The position numbers and the translations under genes are program-made. Source: Dysgonomonas sp. ZJ279 (GTDB lineage: Bacteria; Bacteroidota; Bacteroidia; Bacteroidales; Dysgonomonadaceae). Taken from it: a stretch of 64,000 nucleotides of DNA. The notes beneath the pieces are model-generated. The model searched no databases. It was not told where the DNA came from and saw only the letters and a list, made by a program, of their open reading frames with translations. Of the stretch, positions 53,400-62,603 are shown one piece after another. Position 1 is the stretch's first letter. Each line of letters opens with the position of its first letter. Location: NCBI RefSeq assembly GCF_011039205.1, contig NZ_JAAKEL010000004.1, positions 224,564 through 288,563 of the forward strand, read 5' to 3'.

Positions 53400-53975
53400 A
53401 TGAAAAATGATGCTTTTAAATCGGAGAAACAATCAGTTAAGTATTCGTGGACATCGCTGATTGTAGGTATTATAGCCATATTACTAGGTATGTGGGCTAC
53501 TGTTAGTCCAGAGAAAACGCTGTTAACATTATCTCTTATTTTTAGTTTTAGCTTTATTATAAGCGGTTTGTTTGAATTGGCTTTTGCCTTACTTAACAGA
53601 AAAACACTTAACGGTTGGGGTTGGACATTTATAAGTGGTATTATCGACCTATTGTTTGGTCTTCTGCTTTTGTCAATGCCTGTAGCCAGTATTTTAGTCC
53701 TTATGTTTTTTGTAGGATTCTGGATTCTCTTTCATTCCATCCTGAGTATTGGCTCGGCTATAGAACTTCAACGCAATGGTGTAAGAAATTGGGGCTTAAT
53801 GTTATTTCTTTCCATATTAGGTGTAATTTTAGGTTTCATGCTTATTACTAACCCTGTATTTGCGAGTGGGTTTCTTATTACTGTTTTCGCTTTTTCACTC
53901 ATATTGTATGGTATACAACGTATATTTTATGCAGACAGGCTTAGAGCTCTTATCAAAAAAGTAAATGAAAAATAA
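53400..53975 (+). CDS. HdeD-like (DUF308) membrane protein
   Basis: This 191-residue inner-membrane protein has six helices arranged as three repeated hairpins. Repeats of the type GIIAILLGMWATVSPEKTL, GIIDLLFGLLLLSMPVAS and GVILGFMLITNPVFASG mark the DUF308 family. E. coli HdeD helps survival at low pH, but the mechanism is not known. It is followed on the same strand by a tetratricopeptide-like gene. Confidence 0.85.
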   Translation: MKNDAFKSEKQSVKYSWTSLIVGIIAILLGMWATVSPEKTLLTLSLIFSFSFIISGLFELAFALLNRKTLNGWGWTFISGIIDLLFGLLLLSMPVASILVLMFFVGFWILFHSILSIGSAIELQRNGVRNWGLMLFLSILGVILGFMLITNPVFASGFLITVFAFSLILYGIQRIFYADRLRALIKKVNEK

Positions 53976-54025
53976 AGTATCTAATTTGCATTGAATGTAT
54001 AAGTAAGTACTCAATAAAATCAAGA

Positions 54026-54757
54026 ATGACAGTAAATAAATATTATTCAGTACTAGTAGTACTATTTATGTCCTTATCCATAAATGCCACAAATAATAAA
54101 GAGGCTATTTATAATGCCTTTATAACCGGAAATATGGCAGAGTGGAAAACTATTATAACGGATATTGAATCTCGCAAATTAACTTCTGTCTCCGATAAAC
54201 TGGAACTTGTAAATTATTATTATGGCTACATTGGTTATAATCTGGGGGTGAAAAAAAAGAAAGAGGCAGCAATATATGTCGATAAGATGGAAACCATTTT
54301 GGATGAATTAACCAAGTTGAGTCCAAATGTTGCCGACGTATATGCCTATAAGGCAGCTTTGGTTGGTTTCAAGATAGGATTATCGCCTTACAAAGCACCT
54401 TTTATCGGCAAATCGAGCGGCGAAAATGCTAAAAAAGCACTTGCCATAGACGGAGATAATATTCAAGGAAATATAGAACAGGCAAATGTTCTGTATTATT
54501 CCCCATCCGCTTTTGGCGGCGATAAGGCAAAGGCAAAAGAGTATTACAAAAAAGCAGTATCTCTTTTCGAGAACAATCCTACACTACTAAAACAAAATTG
54601 GTTGTATTTAAGCCTGCTTACCAAGATAGCCGAAATACAAGAGGAAGAAAAGGACTTTAAGAGTGCAAAACAAACTTACGATAAGATATTGGCTAAAGAA
54701 CCCAATTATTCTTATGTTAAGAACGAGTTGTTACCAAATCTAAAGAAAAAAATGTAA
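54026..54757 (+). CDS. Exported protein with TPR-like helical repeats
   Basis: The protein has 243 residues. A signal peptide (about 1-21, ending SLSINATN) is followed by alpha-helical pairs. The C-terminal part has TPR-like units such as AKAKEYYKKAVSLFENNP and DFKSAKQTYDKILAKEPNY. No catalytic motif is visible, so it is probably a periplasmic adaptor. Its stop lies one base from the stop of the opposing glycosyltransferase gene, with no terminator between them. Confidence 0.65.
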   Translation: MTVNKYYSVLVVLFMSLSINATNNKEAIYNAFITGNMAEWKTIITDIESRKLTSVSDKLELVNYYYGYIGYNLGVKKKKEAAIYVDKMETILDELTKLSPNVADVYAYKAALVGFKIGLSPYKAPFIGKSSGENAKKALAIDGDNIQGNIEQANVLYYSPSAFGGDKAKAKEYYKKAVSLFENNPTLLKQNWLYLSLLTKIAEIQEEEKDFKSAKQTYDKILAKEPNYSYVKNELLPNLKKKM

Positions 54758-54758
54758 G

Positions 54759-55859
54759 CTAGTCGATAAAAATATCGCGTTCTTTCCATGTCAGCGACTT
54801 ATGTTTGCGATGTAACAAAGCGATGCACATAATTTTCAAAAAGATAAAGTGCTGATGCACCATATATAAGAGATTGCTTTTCACAGACTGTTTACTCGCT
54901 TTTGATATAAACACTCTTATCAGAACGATAGAGCAGACGTACATTGCCGATGCGTAGCCTCCCAGCAAAAAGTACAGTATTACAGGAGATAAGGTAGTGA
55001 AAGCGGCAAACAATAACCCTGTTACAATGCTTCCACCAAAAAAATCGAATACGTTTTTCGAAAACCCATCAATAGATTCATCTAACGTGTTATACATTTT
55101 GCATTGTATATCTTCGTTGCCAAGAATAGTACTTACACGCATTTTCTTTTTTTTGTAATACCTGCAAATAGCAATATCCTCCACCTTGTTTGCCTTATGA
55201 ATCGAGTGTGGTGCTAGCTGCTTGTAAGCTTGTGCCTCGAAGAACATAAATTGCCCGTTGGCAGCCGAAAAAGAAGTCCAGCTTGACCAGCGAATCAATA
55301 TAAGAGGTAACAAACTCAATAATATCCAATTCATCAGAGGAATGGCGAGCAGCGTTTCTTTACTGCTGATAATTTGCTTGGGGAAGATAGACAATAGCTT
55401 TAGCTTTTGTTTCTTCATCAAATAAACCGATTGCTCTATCAACTGATGCTTTACCCTTACATCTGCATCTAAAAATAGAAAGTACTCTCCTGTGGCTTTT
55501 AAAGACAGGTTTTGGCAGGCAAAATTTTTCCCTAGCCATCCTTTTTCTAACTCTCCTCCCTCTATAAGTATTATATTGGGGTTGTTATGCATTGCCTGTT
55601 TTACAATATTGACAGTATTGTCGGTCGAACAATCGTTGTATACGATTACTTCATAATTAGTGTAGGATAGATTCTCAATATCAGCTAACAGTTTACCTAT
55701 ATTTGCTTCTTCGTTTCGGGTAGGTATCAGTATCGAAACTTTCGGATGATTTTCAAGACGAACGCCCTGCGGGAGATACACATTTGTCAACAGATTTACG
55801 GCAGATACGAGTAGTCTTATGAACCCTAAAAACAATATGGCATATCCTATATATATCAT
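54759..55859 (-). CDS. Family 2 glycosyltransferase, CruG-like, last gene of the carotenoid operon
   Basis: The 366-residue protein has an N-terminal helix, a GT-A domain (about 40-240) with VSILIPTRNEEANIG, YNDCSTDNT and the metal-binding FLDADVRVK, and two or three C-terminal helices. The membrane-bound GT2 form next to cruF is the arrangement of the carotenoid 2'-O-glycosyltransferase CruG and of staphylococcal CrtQ. It should transfer a sugar to a hydroxylated carotenoid. The sugar donor is unknown. It overlaps the acyltransferase gene by four bases. Confidence 0.75.
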   Translation of the reverse strand: MIYIGYAILFLGFIRLLVSAVNLLTNVYLPQGVRLENHPKVSILIPTRNEEANIGKLLADIENLSYTNYEVIVYNDCSTDNTVNIVKQAMHNNPNIILIEGGELEKGWLGKNFACQNLSLKATGEYFLFLDADVRVKHQLIEQSVYLMKKQKLKLLSIFPKQIISSKETLLAIPLMNWILLSLLPLILIRWSSWTSFSAANGQFMFFEAQAYKQLAPHSIHKANKVEDIAICRYYKKKKMRVSTILGNEDIQCKMYNTLDESIDGFSKNVFDFFGGSIVTGLLFAAFTTLSPVILYFLLGGYASAMYVCSIVLIRVFISKASKQSVKSNLLYMVHQHFIFLKIMCIALLHRKHKSLTWKERDIFID

Positions 55860-56473
55860 TTCTCAGTCTGGTTTTTAATACATTCGTGCGTAAAACGGGT
55901 AAAGTCTTGCTGAATAGTTTCGATGTCTATCGTGTCCCCCAAAGTATACGGTGTGAAGTAGATATTCAATGAAGGCTTCTTATAAGAGAAGTAATCCACC
56001 AAATTTACATTAAAAACGATTTGTACTTCTCCGTTCAGCTTCTTTAAAATATATTCCAGTCCTTTCTCAAAAACAAAATCGTGTGTATACAGTGTCTGTA
56101 TTTCTCCCTGAGGAAAAATCAGCAATACATTTTCTTTGTGTTTTAATAAATCAGTTGTATATGCCAAGCTTTCAACAATATCTCTGCTGCTTTTTCGGAT
56201 CGAAAAAGCTCCTCCTTTATTAAGGATCATAAATTTTCGGAGCTGTTCTTCGAGCATCATTACATACAGTTTTCGCTTGAAAACTCTCTTGTTAAGCCAC
56301 AATTGTATAAAACCATCCCACCACGAGAAGTGATTTGCAATTAAGAGAACGGGCTTCCCATTATCTTCAAAATCACCTATTACTGTGATTTCTCTAAAAT
56401 ACCTCTTGAGTTGTATTTTTGCATATAGATCAAAGAACAGAACTCCCAGATATGTTTTATTGGCTTTTATCAT
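55856..56473 (-). CDS. PlsC-like acyltransferase within the carotenoid operon
   Basis: The 205-residue protein carries the catalytic NH(x4)D motif as ANHFSWWDGF and further family blocks: AFSIRKSSRDIV (block II-like) and LLIFPQGEIQ (block III). 1-Acylglycerol-3-phosphate acyltransferases are the usual members. The location between cruF and the glycosyltransferase, with four-base overlaps on both sides, argues that it acylates the carotenoid glycoside instead. That would be comparable to the acylation step in staphyloxanthin. This reassignment is inferred from context. Confidence 0.7.
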   Translation of the reverse strand: MIKANKTYLGVLFFDLYAKIQLKRYFREITVIGDFEDNGKPVLLIANHFSWWDGFIQLWLNKRVFKRKLYVMMLEEQLRKFMILNKGGAFSIRKSSRDIVESLAYTTDLLKHKENVLLIFPQGEIQTLYTHDFVFEKGLEYILKKLNGEVQIVFNVNLVDYFSYKKPSLNIYFTPYTLGDTIDIETIQQDFTRFTHECIKNQTEK

Positions 56474-57144
56474 TGGATGAACAATAAGCTAAAAATACTG
56501 ATGATGGCGAAAAATAGCATTTGAATCCAAAACAAGGCTCCTGCGGATTTATTATCGACCGAAATCTTACATGAGACTAACAAACTGTGATAAAATAATG
56601 CGGCAACAAACCATGTTACAAAATTTTCGACAGGCGGATAGAATGTCTTGAAATGCCACATCTGCATCGGAGGTGCAGCCAATTCTAATATTAAATCATA
56701 GCCAATCATTAGCGAAGCTCCACCTGCTATTCTGAGATATGCGTTAGTTGTAAAACGAGAGATAATAGACTGCGAAGCATATACGAGAAATACCCAATTG
56801 AGTCCGATAATGAGAGGGGTATTCCACAATTTCAATCCCAAACTTACGTCGTATTGATATTCACCAAAAAGAAGACCTGAATTGACGCCTGCCACTTCGA
56901 GAAAGAACGAACTGAAAGCAATGAAAGCAAATACTAAGACAGTAGATTTATTCCACTCTTTATGATGGAAAAGTATACAGGCAATAACCAATATAAGTGT
57001 AAAAGCAGTAATGCTGAAAAATAATTCCCGGGTGTAAGGTATTATAAATAGTAACAAGCCGACAAAATAAAAACGTAAGAAGGTCTTTGGCAGCTCTTCT
57101 TCCGAAATCATTTTCTGTAAGACTTTATTTTTCATACTTGTCAT
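56470..57144 (-). CDS. cruF: Carotenoid hydratase-family protein, CruF-like (DUF422)
   Basis: The 224-residue membrane protein has six or seven helices. The segments FLEVAGVNSGLLFGEYQY and WNTPLIIGLNWVFLVYAS, followed by YDLILELAAP and MWHFKTFYPPVENFVTWF, are typical of the CruF/DUF422 family, which adds water to the terminal 1,2 double bond of acyclic carotenoid ends. The product would be a 1'-hydroxylated carotenoid, the substrate for CrtD and for glycosylation. It lies 52 bases after crtD, the largest gap in the operon. Start could be ATG 57144 or the nearby ATG nine bases later. Confidence 0.85.
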   Translation of the reverse strand: MTSMKNKVLQKMISEEELPKTFLRFYFVGLLLFIIPYTRELFFSITAFTLILVIACILFHHKEWNKSTVLVFAFIAFSSFFLEVAGVNSGLLFGEYQYDVSLGLKLWNTPLIIGLNWVFLVYASQSIISRFTTNAYLRIAGGASLMIGYDLILELAAPPMQMWHFKTFYPPVENFVTWFVAALFYHSLLVSCKISVDNKSAGALFWIQMLFFAIISIFSLLFIQ

Positions 57145-57146
57145 TT

Positions 57147-57174
57147 CAGTTATCAGTTATCAGTTAACAGTTAA
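57147..57174. repeat. Four-copy 7-bp tandem repeat between crtD and cruF
   Basis: Units read CAGTTAT, CAGTTAT, CAGTTAA, CAGTTAA on the plus strand. They fill most of the only real gap in the operon, directly upstream of the cruF start. Confidence 0.8.
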
Positions 57175-57196
57175 CAAAACTTATAACTTGTAACTA

Positions 57197-58666
57197 TTAA
57201 ATTTTAGTTGCAGCGGGTATTTCTTTGCATACTATCTCGGAGCTGGCAATGCAAAGCGGAATACCACCGCCCGGATGTACGCTTCCTCCTACAAAGTATA
57301 GATTTTTTATGCTGCTAAGCAAATTAGGATGTCGCAAAAAAGCGGAGAACATCGAATTGGATGCCGTTCCGTATAAAGCACCGCCGTAGCTGAGCGTGTT
57401 TTTCTCTATTGTGAGTGGCGACCCGATGCGTTCAAACTCCATATACTCCTCAATATTGGTGTTTAAAGCCTTATTTATTTTTGTTATAATATTCTTCCGT
57501 GCATCACTTATCAGCTTGTCCCAATTCTGACCGCAGTCGGCAGGGACATTGATCATCACAAACCAATTTCCGGAGCCTTTCGGGGCATCGGATGGTACGG
57601 CCTTCGAACTGATAAATATATATACCGTAGGGTCGTCAATTATAGTTTTGCTTTTAAAGATATGGGTAAACTCATCTTTATACCGATTGCTAAAGAGAAT
57701 ATTATGCACATCGAGACCGCTGAATTCTTTTTTTATGCCCCAATAAAATATCATAGCCGACGAAGAAGGCACGGCATTGTTCAACCGCTTCTTCAATGGA
57801 TGATTCAGCATATTATTAGCCAGATATTTAGCGTCAACGTCCGATACAATTGTATTGTATGAATGTATCTTGTCGTTTACCCGAATGCCTGTTGCCTTCT
57901 TATTCTCAACCACAATTTCAGTAACTAAACTATTGAATCTGAATTCTACGCCTTTCTTTATTGCCAGTTCGTACAGGCTTTGCACAATGGCATACATTCC
58001 CATTTTGGGGAAGAAAGCTCCTATATTATTTTCGAGATGGGCAATCATATTCAGCGTAGCAGGAGCTTTATACGGGTCAGAACCATTATAGGTTGCATAT
58101 CGGTCGAACAGTTGCACCAGCCTTTTGTCGTTAAACGATTTTTGGTTTGCCTCGTGCATTGTTCTGGTAAAATTCAGCTTATGCAATTTGAATACTATAT
58201 TCCTGAAAGGAGGCTTATTGAAATTCGATAATTTGTGAAAATCGTTAAACAGAAAAACGGGGGCACTTGCATTGTATAATTCCTCCGATTCCAGTAAACG
58301 CTTTTGTATATGTTCGTATTTTTCAATTGTTTTCGATTCAATTTCTGCCTTTAGCTTTTCTTTATCGTGGTAAAAGTTGAACTCCATACCATCGGGAAAG
58401 AAATACTTACAATTATTATCAAGTAATTCATAGGGCAAATAATCTTTCAGATTCTCACCGCTTTCAGCAAAAAGGTCTTCCAGCAGATGGGGTAGTGTAA
58501 ACAACGAGGGGCCTGTGTCGAAACGATAGCCTCTCTCTTTTATTTCGGCTATTTTACCTCCGGCAGTTGTATTTTTTTCGTAAACCACTACCTTATGCCC
58601 TTTATTTGCCAAGCGGATAGCCGAAGCCAGCCCTCCAATACCCGATCCTATAATTGCTATATTCAT
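57197..58666 (-). CDS. crtD: Carotenoid 3,4-desaturase-type FAD oxidoreductase (CrtD-like)
   Basis: This 489-residue CrtI-family flavoprotein has FAD-binding IIGSGIGGLASAIRLA at the start and the C-terminal bacterial phytoene-dehydrogenase signature NLYFVGGSVHPGGGIPLCIA. A second CrtI-type enzyme in the same operon, beside cruF, is the usual setting for the hydroxycarotenoid 3,4-desaturase. A C-3',4' desaturation of a 1'-hydroxy end is therefore most likely. It overlaps idi by four bases. Confidence 0.8.
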   Translation of the reverse strand: MNIAIIGSGIGGLASAIRLANKGHKVVVYEKNTTAGGKIAEIKERGYRFDTGPSLFTLPHLLEDLFAESGENLKDYLPYELLDNNCKYFFPDGMEFNFYHDKEKLKAEIESKTIEKYEHIQKRLLESEELYNASAPVFLFNDFHKLSNFNKPPFRNIVFKLHKLNFTRTMHEANQKSFNDKRLVQLFDRYATYNGSDPYKAPATLNMIAHLENNIGAFFPKMGMYAIVQSLYELAIKKGVEFRFNSLVTEIVVENKKATGIRVNDKIHSYNTIVSDVDAKYLANNMLNHPLKKRLNNAVPSSSAMIFYWGIKKEFSGLDVHNILFSNRYKDEFTHIFKSKTIIDDPTVYIFISSKAVPSDAPKGSGNWFVMINVPADCGQNWDKLISDARKNIITKINKALNTNIEEYMEFERIGSPLTIEKNTLSYGGALYGTASNSMFSAFLRHPNLLSSIKNLYFVGGSVHPGGGIPLCIASSEIVCKEIPAATKI

Positions 58667-59178
58667 ACCAAGTGCCTTTCTATATATTCATGGTATCCTT
58701 CTATGATAATTTTAAACCACGGGGTGTATCCGTCGGGGTTTCTTACTATATCTTCTCTGATGTCATTCAGATACATATATTTAAAATCGTTTACTTCCTC
58801 TTTGTTTATCAAAGGTACATCATCCGTAAATCCAATAAAAACATGATCTATTTCATGCTCGGTCAATTCATTGTCAAAAGGGGCTTTGTACTGAAACTTA
58901 AATAAAAATTGTAGTGCCGTGTCTATTCCCATCTCTTCCCTGAGCCTTCTGTGAGCCGCCTCTTCGGGTGTTTCATCCTGATAAGGATGGCTGCAACAGG
59001 TATTGGTCCACTTGCCCGGCGTATGGTATTTTCCGGTTGCACGTTGTTGAAGTAATAGTTGCCCTTTCGAATTAAATATTAGTACTGAAAACGCACGATG
59101 CAACAACCCCTGTTGATGTGCCTCAAGTTTCGACATATATCCAATCGTTTCGTCGTTTTCATTGACAAGAATTACCAT
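58663..59178 (-). CDS. idi: Isopentenyl-diphosphate delta-isomerase, type I
   Basis: It interconverts IPP and DMAPP, feeding prenyl chain synthesis. The 171-residue Nudix-fold enzyme has the catalytic cysteine in TNTCCSHPYQ and the Nudix-like EEAAHRRLREEMGI with the metal-binding glutamates. A further conserved segment, ELTEHEIDHVFIGF, contains the second active-site acidic residue. It sits four bases downstream of crtB and overlaps crtD. Its presence inside the operon suggests that flux to carotenoids is limited by the IPP/DMAPP ratio. Confidence 0.95.
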   Translation of the reverse strand: MVILVNENDETIGYMSKLEAHQQGLLHRAFSVLIFNSKGQLLLQQRATGKYHTPGKWTNTCCSHPYQDETPEEAAHRRLREEMGIDTALQFLFKFQYKAPFDNELTEHEIDHVFIGFTDDVPLINKEEVNDFKYMYLNDIREDIVRNPDGYTPWFKIIIEGYHEYIERHLV

Positions 59179-59182
59179 ATTT

Positions 59183-60013
59183 TTAGTTTAATTTCGTCGT
59201 TATGTATGCTCTGCAAAGCAGAAATAGTTTTTGATGATTAGGTACACTGATTCGTTTCTTCATTAGTTCGTCGGGCTTTGTCTTTTCAATCATCTCAGTT
59301 AATTTAAGGTAATACAGATAAGCTGTATACACACCTAGTTTTGATTCATTTGGCAATCTTTTTATACCTATCATCGCTTGTTCGTAATCTTTGTATATAT
59401 TTTGTAATATTATATCTTTTGTCTTTTTATTCAACGGTTGATGTTTGAGTATCGGAAAATAAGTCCTTTTAAGTTCTTCTGTGTCATGCTGTAAATCCCT
59501 TAGGAAATTGACTTTCTGAAAGGCTGCTCCCAATCGCATGGCATAAGGTTTGAGTTCATCATAATATTCTTTATCGCCTTTTACAAAAACCCTCAGACAC
59601 ATAAGCCCTACAACTTCTGCCGAACCATAGATGTATTCGTTGATTTCCTGATCGTCAAATTTTTGCTTTCTTAAATCGCTTCGCATACTATTCAGAAACG
59701 ATTGTATCAGGTCATCTTCTATAGAATAAGCCTTTACTGTTTGCTGAAACGAATTAAGTATAGGGTTTAGGCTAATTCCATCTCTCAACGCTTCGTAGTA
59801 GCTCTTTTCGTAATTATCGAGTAAAAGTTCTTTATCATACTTATGAAATGTATCGACTATTTCATCGGCAAATCTTACAAATCCGTATATACTATATATT
59901 GCATCTCTTATAGACTCATCCAGGCAACGGACTCCTATAGCAAAAGAGGTACTGTATTGCTTGGTTACCATTTTACTGGTCTCGAACGAGATTCGGTTAA
60001 ATAGTTTTTCCAT
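59183..60013 (-). CDS. crtB: Phytoene synthase (C40)
   Basis: It condenses two geranylgeranyl diphosphates to phytoene. The 276-residue trans-prenyltransferase has the first aspartate-rich motif in YGFVRFADEIVDT and the second in QKVNFLRDLQHDTEEL, with GAAFQKVNFLRDL as the family signature. A C30 squalene-type synthase is the alternative, but the desaturases in the operon fit a C40 or C30 carotenoid equally at this level. It overlaps the end of crtI by 17 bases. Confidence 0.9.
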   Translation of the reverse strand: MEKLFNRISFETSKMVTKQYSTSFAIGVRCLDESIRDAIYSIYGFVRFADEIVDTFHKYDKELLLDNYEKSYYEALRDGISLNPILNSFQQTVKAYSIEDDLIQSFLNSMRSDLRKQKFDDQEINEYIYGSAEVVGLMCLRVFVKGDKEYYDELKPYAMRLGAAFQKVNFLRDLQHDTEELKRTYFPILKHQPLNKKTKDIILQNIYKDYEQAMIGIKRLPNESKLGVYTAYLYYLKLTEMIEKTKPDELMKKRISVPNHQKLFLLCRAYITTKLN

Positions 60014-61481
60014 AACCTGTTTCCTTTAAATAAGAATTTGCTAATCCTGAAACAATTTTACCTGAAATAATTGCCGGAGGTACTCCGGGACCCGGAACGG
60101 TTAACTGTCCTGTATAAAATAAGTTTCTTATTCTTTTGTTTTGCATTTTGGGTTTTAAGAAAGCTGTTTGTGATAATATATTTGATAAACCATAAGCATT
60201 TCCTTTATATGCGTTATAATCACGAACAAAGTCGCTTGTTGTGAAGCTCTGATGAAAGATGATCGATTCTTTTACCGATTGGTTAGTCAGCCTTTCGAGA
60301 CGTTCTATTATCCGATCGAAATACAGTTGCCTGATTTCCTCCAAATCTTTCAATCCGGGAGCGATAGGTATTAAAAAGATGGCTGCCTCTTTGCCTTCAG
60401 GGGCAACAGTGGCATCTGTGATACTGGGAAAGCTGGCATAGAATAACGGATCGTCGGGCCATGCGGCTTTGTCGTATATTTGCGAAGCGTGTATCTCGAA
60501 ATTAGAGTCGAAGAATAATGTGTGATGAGATACATTTTTCAGTTTCTTATCGAGTGCCACATAATACATCAGGGCAGACGGTGCAAACACACGCTGCTTC
60601 CAATATTCTTGGCTATAATTGCGATATTTGTTTTCGAGAAGTTTTTCGGTATGCTGATAGTCGGCTCCCGATATTACTAAGTCTGCCGGATAAAATACGC
60701 CATCTACTGTAACTCCTGTTGTTAAATCATTCTCCACATTTATTTTTTCGACGGGACTGTTCGTTTTTATTGTTACGCCATAGCTTTCTGCCAATTGCTT
60801 CATCGCTTTTACCAATTCGAACATTCCTCCCTGTATGTGCCACGTGCCCAATACCATATCGGCATGATTCATAAAACAATAAAAGGCCGGTGTTTTATCG
60901 GGTTTTGCTCCCAGAAAAAGTACCGGAAATTCTAAGAGTTGTCTGAGCTTAGGGCTTTTTACACCTTTTCTGATCTTGCTGCTGATGCTTTGTAGGAATT
61001 GGAATGCACGCATAGCAGTAGCAGGCATAATCAACTCAAATATGCTCTTTCCCGGTTTATAAACAACTTTATTGATGGCTACATCATAATTGAAATGAGC
61101 TTCTTTCAAATACTTTTGTAAAAATTCACTGCTTCCGGCTTCCTCCTTTTCAAATAGTTGGTATATTTTATTCAAATCTGCCGAAATAGACAAAGAGTCA
61201 TTTTTGCCGAAGTAAACTTCATAGCCGGGATCTAACCGTATCAGCTTATAATAATCGGATGTTTTTTTATTGAAATCACCAAAGAACGAATCGAATATAT
61301 CGGGCATCCAATAGAATGTAGGACCCATATCGAAAGTAAAGCCCTGTGTTTTCAATTGTCTGGCTCGACCTCCGATCATTTCATTTTTTTCTAAAACTGT
61401 TACCTGATAACCTTCTTTGCCTAAATAACAAGCGGCAGAAAGGCTGGAAAATCCAGAGCCAATGATTATAATTTTTTTCAT
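59997..61481 (-). CDS. crtI: Phytoene desaturase
   Basis: This 494-residue FAD enzyme introduces the successive double bonds that convert phytoene towards lycopene. It has FAD-binding IIIGSGFSSLSAACYLG, the substrate region TFDMGPTFYWMPDIFD, and the C-terminal signature NLFYTGQLTVPGPGVPPAI. It is the first gene of the seven-gene carotenoid operon. I do not find a convincing Bacteroidota promoter directly upstream. A transcript could begin within the 1.1-kb gene-free stretch to its right. Confidence 0.95.
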   Translation of the reverse strand: MKKIIIIGSGFSSLSAACYLGKEGYQVTVLEKNEMIGGRARQLKTQGFTFDMGPTFYWMPDIFDSFFGDFNKKTSDYYKLIRLDPGYEVYFGKNDSLSISADLNKIYQLFEKEEAGSSEFLQKYLKEAHFNYDVAINKVVYKPGKSIFELIMPATAMRAFQFLQSISSKIRKGVKSPKLRQLLEFPVLFLGAKPDKTPAFYCFMNHADMVLGTWHIQGGMFELVKAMKQLAESYGVTIKTNSPVEKINVENDLTTGVTVDGVFYPADLVISGADYQHTEKLLENKYRNYSQEYWKQRVFAPSALMYYVALDKKLKNVSHHTLFFDSNFEIHASQIYDKAAWPDDPLFYASFPSITDATVAPEGKEAAIFLIPIAPGLKDLEEIRQLYFDRIIERLERLTNQSVKESIIFHQSFTTSDFVRDYNAYKGNAYGLSNILSQTAFLKPKMQNKRIRNLFYTGQLTVPGPGVPPAIISGKIVSGLANSYLKETGYGKTI

Positions 61482-62603
61482 ATTTATGATTTACTCCGGA
61501 TGTTGATAAGGTTACCTATCTTTGAAATAACATTGTAATTAAATATATATATAAACAATATCTACAGATCGTTTATAAAACATAAATATAACAATTAGAG
61601 TTCGTTTTTGTTTTAGATTTTTAACCATAGATATTCGTTGAATAAGGTGTAAATGTAAGCTTAACCCGATGGTCAATGAATATTACTTGGGTAGAGTTCT
61701 CTGCCTTTCCATGGCTGCCTTCTGAAAAAATAGACATTTATAGTAAGAATCGAATATTATATTAACTTGCCTGTATGTCTAATGATAAATATAAGTAGCA
61801 TGAATTAGAGCATTCTACATAAATTTATCTTTATTTGTGCTTTGATAACATGTGACTTATTCACTTTTGGTTGGTAAACAATAATGCGGCTTATTTCAGC
61901 TAGTCGCTGATAAAACATAAACTTAGTCACTCTTTAGCTGAAGTTGCTTTAAAGGGTGTTTAAAAAGCATATAAAAGGGAGTAAATCGACTCTTGTGATA
62001 CTCCCTTTATTTGAGGTGAGATTGTCTATTTGTTTCATATGCCTATGTTAAATATTACTTGATAATATGTGGAAGTATGCATTTTTATATCTGTCGAGTC
62101 AATTGATTTTTATTATCTAAAATAATCGAGGAGGCAAACCTTTTAAAATAGATTAATAGTTTTTCACTATTGTGTAATCCCGGAAATAAAGTGTTATCAT
62201 AAATATTATTGATACGATAATAGGCATACGCTATATAAGCTATTATATAATGTGTATATCATATATATTATGCTGATATTAGCAATTATTGATATCCATG
62301 CGTTAAATTTAGCTTTATTTAAAGTAATTTTGAATTAGTTTAAAACGTTTTTTATATACACTTGGGAGTATAAAACAATGTAAAATAAAAATACAGATCA
62401 AAAGATAAAAAAGTCTTCCCTGTTTAAGAAACAAAAGATCACATATTTTTTTGCATACTTCTACATATTATCGCATAAAAAAAATGATCGGGAAGGCTTT
62501 AGTTATCCTGCATACTATCAATAATGTAGAAAAAACCTTTTTTTAAATAGGATGCTAATGTACAATAAAATACATAGCAATGAAATTAACTGTATCTAAA
62601 GTG
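61482..62603. other. 1.1-kb gene-free stretch upstream of the carotenoid operon
   Basis: The stretch is strongly AT-rich with stops in all frames. It holds a perfect 10-bp hairpin at 61974-62008. It also has a wide inverted repeat near 62411-62420 (AAGTCTTCCC) and 62490-62499 (GGGAAGGCTT, one G-U pair), with poly-T/poly-A tracts between. I see no tRNA, riboswitch or clear promoter. It lies next to the decayed DNA at 62.6-64 kb and may be a recently accreted or decayed segment. Confidence 0.5.
61974..62008 (+). terminator. Isolated hairpin in the gene-free stretch
   Basis: AAAGGGAGTA (61974-61983) and TACTCCCTTT (61999-62008) pair perfectly with a 15-base loop and an ATTTG tail. No gene ends here, so it may mark a lost gene or a small RNA. 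Confidence 0.4.

Noticed and set aside
61517..61524. TATCTTTG on the plus strand upstream of crtI
   Set aside because: It points away from the carotenoid operon and no plus-strand gene follows, so it is not annotated as a promoter.
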